This document shows, in pieces, positions 61,474 through 64,000 of a stretch of 64,000 nt of DNA. Both the position numbers and the translations under genes were made by a program. This DNA is from Zymogenus sp964542895 (GTDB lineage Bacteria > Desulfobacterota > Zymogenia > Zymogenales > Zymogenaceae), in assembly GCA_964542895.1 (NCBI GenBank), contig CAZIWT010000003.1, positions 1 through 64,000 on the forward strand, written 5' to 3'. The notes under the pieces were generated by a model. It made no database searches and was not told the DNA's origin. It worked only from the letters and a program-made list of their open reading frames with translations. Positions within the stretch are counted from its first letter, which is position 1; the number at the start of each line of letters is the position of its first letter.

Positions 61474-62118
61474 TTGTCCAAAAAAACGGCAAAGGCAAAT
61501 AACAATAACGAGGACGCTGCGGACAAGACAACGGTCATACTGGATGCGGCCATAAAGGTCTTCGCGGACAAGGGGTACTTCGGCGCCCGGGTCTCCGATA
61601 TCGCCAAGGAGGCGGGCATCGCCTACGGCCTCGTCTACCACTACTTCGACAGCAAGGAAGACCTGCTGATCTCCATCTTCAGGACCCGCTGGGAGAATTT
61701 CCTTAACGCCATAAAGAGACAGATCGAGACCGAAGACGACCCGAGGGAGATGGTCAGGGGGATCATATCGTTTCTCTTTCACTCGTACAAAAACAACCCG
61801 AGGATGATCGAGGTGATGATCATAGACGTCGTCAAGGCCTCCCGCTTCTTCAGCGGGGAGAACGTCCGCCACTTCAAGGTCGCCTTCGAGCTGATCACGA
61901 AGATCGTCGAGATCGGTCAGAGCGGGGGGAGGTTCAAGGCAGAGATCGATCCGACGCTGGCCGCCTACTCCATATTCGGATCGGTGGAGAGGATAATGCT
62001 GAAGTGGATAGTGGATGGCGTGAGGTCGATCACGGCCAACGAGGCAAATGAGGCGACAGACATGCTGACCGCCACGCTGTTAGATGGGCTCTCCGTATGC
62101 CCCGACGACAAGGGATAG
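61474..62118 (+). CDS. TetR family transcriptional regulator
   Basis: 214 residues. HTH at about 26-66: TVILDAAIKVFADKGYFGARVSDIAKEAGIAYGLVYHYFDSKEDLLISIF, with the Y-H-Y-F pattern of the family. The C-terminal part is an all-helical ligand domain. It probably controls the acyl-CoA dehydrogenases that follow and itself, and the ligand could be an acyl-CoA. Start is TTG at 61474 after GGGAATA; no ATG is available. Confidence 0.88.
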   Translation: MSKKTAKANNNNEDAADKTTVILDAAIKVFADKGYFGARVSDIAKEAGIAYGLVYHYFDSKEDLLISIFRTRWENFLNAIKRQIETEDDPREMVRGIISFLFHSYKNNPRMIEVMIIDVVKASRFFSGENVRHFKVAFELITKIVEIGQSGGRFKAEIDPTLAAYSIFGSVERIMLKWIVDGVRSITANEANEATDMLTATLLDGLSVCPDDKG

Positions 62119-62329
62119 GAGGCCTTAATCAACAGGCGGGATATTTGATTTTAAGGGGGATTTGAAGGGTATGCGATTTAGGTCGGGGGGGAGAGGCCGA
62201 TGTTTCGAGCCGATGGAGATTGTTTATACGGATCTCTTTTGACTTCATAAAAGGCCGTCTCCGTTTAAGTGCGGATATTTAATATAGATTGGTATTAATT
62301 GATAAGGAACAGCTAAAAAGGAGGGTTAC

Positions 62330-63478
62330 ATGGATTTCACCTTTACGGATGAACAGCTTGCTTTCAGAGATCAGGTGCTGAAATTTTCCCAGAACGAGAT
62401 CGCCCCGTACGCCGAGGAGTACGACGAGAAGGGGGAGTTCTGCTGGGAGGCGTGGAAGAAGATGGGGGAGTTCGGGCTTTTAGGGCTTCACTTCCCCGAG
62501 GAGTACGGCGGCGCAGACTCGGACGTGGTGACCGCGTGCCTCGCCGCCGAGGCGATGGCGGAGGGGGGCGCGGACGGCGGCCTTACCCTCTCCTGGGGCG
62601 CCCATACGTACCTCGCCGCCGACACGATTCTCCAGCACGGAACCAAGGAGCAGAAGGAGAAGTATCTGTCTAAGATGGCGACCGGCGAGTGGGTCGGCTG
62701 CATGGGGCTTACCGAGCCAAACGCCGGCTCCGACGCCGCATCTATAGCGACCACCGCCGTCAAGAAGGGCGACAAGTGGATCCTTAACGGCACGAAGATG
62801 TTTATAACGAACGGCCCCATCGCGGACATCTGCGTGGTTTACGCCTCCACCGACAAGGAGAAGAGACATATGGGGATGTCCGGCTTTATCGTGGAGAAGG
62901 GGACGAAGGGGTTCGGCGTGAGCAAGACGCTGAAGAAGATGGGAGTAAAGACCTCGACCACGGCCGAGCTCTTCTTCGACGACTGCGAGATCCCGGAGGA
63001 AAACCTCCTGGGGACCTTGAACAACGGCTTTCCGATGGCACTCCAGACCCTCGAGTGGGACAGATCCGCGCTACTGGCGCCCTTCGTCGGCGGGATGGAG
63101 TATATCCTAAAGGAGAGCGCCCGCTACGCCAAGGATAGGGTGCAGTTCGGACGCCCCATCGCGAAATTCCAGGCGATCCAGAAGAAGCTCGCCGATATAA
63201 AGTGTTTCGTCGAGGCGGCGAGGCTCCTGGTATACAAGGTGGCGTGGAACAAGGACCAGGGAATGGCCTTGAACCACATGGAGGCCGCCGTGGCCAAGCT
63301 CTACATCGGCGATTACGGAATGGATGCGATGTCCGACGCCGTCCAGATCCACGGGGGCTACGGCTACATGCACGAATACCCGGTGGAGCGCGCCTTCAGG
63401 GACACCAAGCTCGCCCAGATCGGCGGCGGCACATCGGAGATTCAGAAGATGATCATCTCAAGAATCCTCATGTCATAG
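62330..63478 (+). CDS. Acyl-CoA dehydrogenase, copy 1
   Basis: 382 residues. MGLTEPNAGSDAASI is the flavin-site motif, and QIGGGTSEIQKMIISRIL the C-terminal signature. The base Glu and substrate pocket lie in the C-terminal helical part (ALQTLEWDRSALLAPFVGG). It oxidises acyl-CoA to enoyl-CoA using FAD. AAGGAGG precedes the ATG. It lies 212 bp after TetR. Confidence 0.95.
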   Translation: MDFTFTDEQLAFRDQVLKFSQNEIAPYAEEYDEKGEFCWEAWKKMGEFGLLGLHFPEEYGGADSDVVTACLAAEAMAEGGADGGLTLSWGAHTYLAADTILQHGTKEQKEKYLSKMATGEWVGCMGLTEPNAGSDAASIATTAVKKGDKWILNGTKMFITNGPIADICVVYASTDKEKRHMGMSGFIVEKGTKGFGVSKTLKKMGVKTSTTAELFFDDCEIPEENLLGTLNNGFPMALQTLEWDRSALLAPFVGGMEYILKESARYAKDRVQFGRPIAKFQAIQKKLADIKCFVEAARLLVYKVAWNKDQGMALNHMEAAVAKLYIGDYGMDAMSDAVQIHGGYGYMHEYPVERAFRDTKLAQIGGGTSEIQKMIISRILMS

Positions 63479-63488
63479 GGAGGGAAAA

Positions 63489-64000
63489 ATGGACTACTCA
63501 CTTTCAAAGGAACAATTAGCGCTTCAGGAATCTTTCAGGAAGTTCTGTGAAAAAGAAATAAGACCGAATGCGGATTTACTGGACAAGGCCGACCACGAAC
63601 AGAGCGTTAAGATACTCAAGGTAAATTTCAAGAAGCTCGCCGAGTTCGGTTACACCGGCCTCTTTCACGAAGAGAAATACGGCGGCACGGCGAGGAACCT
63701 CCTCACCCAGTCGATTGCCCAGGAGGAGCTCGCCAGGGCCTGCGCCTCCACCTACCTCTCCGTCGGCGGAAGCGTGGGACTCTGCGGCATCCCCATAGCG
63801 CTGTTCGGCACCGACAAGCAGAAGGAGAAGTACCTCCCGAAGCTTATCTCCACCGAGATGATAGGCAGCTTCGGATTGACAGAGCCGGACGCGGGATCGG
63901 ACGCCATCAGCGTCAGGACCACCGCCGTCAAGAAGGGGGACAAGTGGGTCCTTAACGGCACGAAGATGTTTATCACGAACGGCCCCATTATGGATGTTGC
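63489..64000 (+). CDS. Acyl-CoA dehydrogenase, copy 2 (cut by window end)
   Basis: Starts with ATG at 63489 after AGGGA, 10 bases after the stop of copy 1, and runs off the window. The visible 170 residues include MDYSLSKEQLALQESFRKFCEKEIRPNA, LTEPDAGSDA and VLNGTKMFITNGPIMDV, so it is an acyl-CoA dehydrogenase. It is a paralogue of copy 1 and belongs to the same operon. Confidence 0.93.
   Translation, partial: MDYSLSKEQLALQESFRKFCEKEIRPNADLLDKADHEQSVKILKVNFKKLAEFGYTGLFHEEKYGGTARNLLTQSIAQEELARACASTYLSVGGSVGLCGIPIALFGTDKQKEKYLPKLISTEMIGSFGLTEPDAGSDAISVRTTAVKKGDKWVLNGTKMFITNGPIMDV

Overview
The window looks like a chromosomal segment of a Gram-negative, probably anaerobic bacterium of deltaproteobacterial/Desulfobacterota type. 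This is inferred from gene content and not proven. The supporting genes are an Mla/MCE lipid-transport operon, lipoprotein and Tat signal peptides, a membrane-anchored tetraheme c3-type cytochrome beside System II cytochrome c maturation genes, a glycyl radical enzyme, a RACo-like ferredoxin/ASKHA protein and tandem acyl-CoA dehydrogenases. Most genes are GC-rich at the third codon position and start after clear GGAGG-type ribosome binding sites. No phage, transposase, CRISPR array or rRNA is visible; one tRNA-Gln is present.

Layout. 1-7.2 kb: AIM24-family protein, tRNA-Gln(CTG), a palindromic repeat cluster, a secreted TPR protein, a Nudix hydrolase, a polytopic membrane protein, a NapH-like polyferredoxin, a beta-propeller protein, DUF2007, a Mut7-C protein and a coiled-coil protein. 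7.2-17 kb: a membrane glycosyltransferase, a CBS protein, a class II aldolase homologue lacking key zinc and catalytic residues, an ATC-hydrolase-family protein, and an exported TPR-CHAT caspase-like protein beside a small exported protein. 17.3-24.7 kb: a tight operon of GH1 glycosidase, K+ channel and CHASE2-cyclase, then mlaE-mlaF-(repeat)-mlaD. 25-31.5 kb: an exported protein built from about 19 short aromatic-proline repeats, overlapped by a RACo-like gene, then DUF2339 and DUF3999 genes. 31.8-35.3 kb: purH-purD-purE. 35.4-40.7 kb: tandem exported TPR paralogues, the cytochrome/ResB/CcsA cluster and a GDPD enzyme. 41-45.7 kb: ICMT-like methyltransferase, an intact metallophosphoesterase overlapping a YmdB homologue that has lost its metal ligands, a repeat-rich 800-bp gap, a YdjC-like deacetylase with an apparently leaderless promoter, a zincin and dodecin. 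46-51.5 kb: His-rich membrane protein, nucleotidyltransferase, Gfo/Idh/MocA oxidoreductase, Nudix and histidine phosphatase genes. 51.8-54.9 kb: a Tat-exported sulfatase flanked by two half-size permease paralogues and a third permease fragment. 55-64 kb: a lipoprotein gene whose 3' end is duplicated on the far side of an acyl-CoA synthetase, DUF2202, a glycyl radical enzyme without an activase in view, a TetR regulator with a promoter and palindrome, and two acyl-CoA dehydrogenases, the last cut by the window end.

The most notable signals are two apparent pseudoenzymes (YmdB-like and aldolase-like), the repeat protein at 25.0 kb, two apparently leaderless promoters, the channel with an altered filter and no conventional start codon, and the two local duplications (permease fragment; lipoprotein 3' end).
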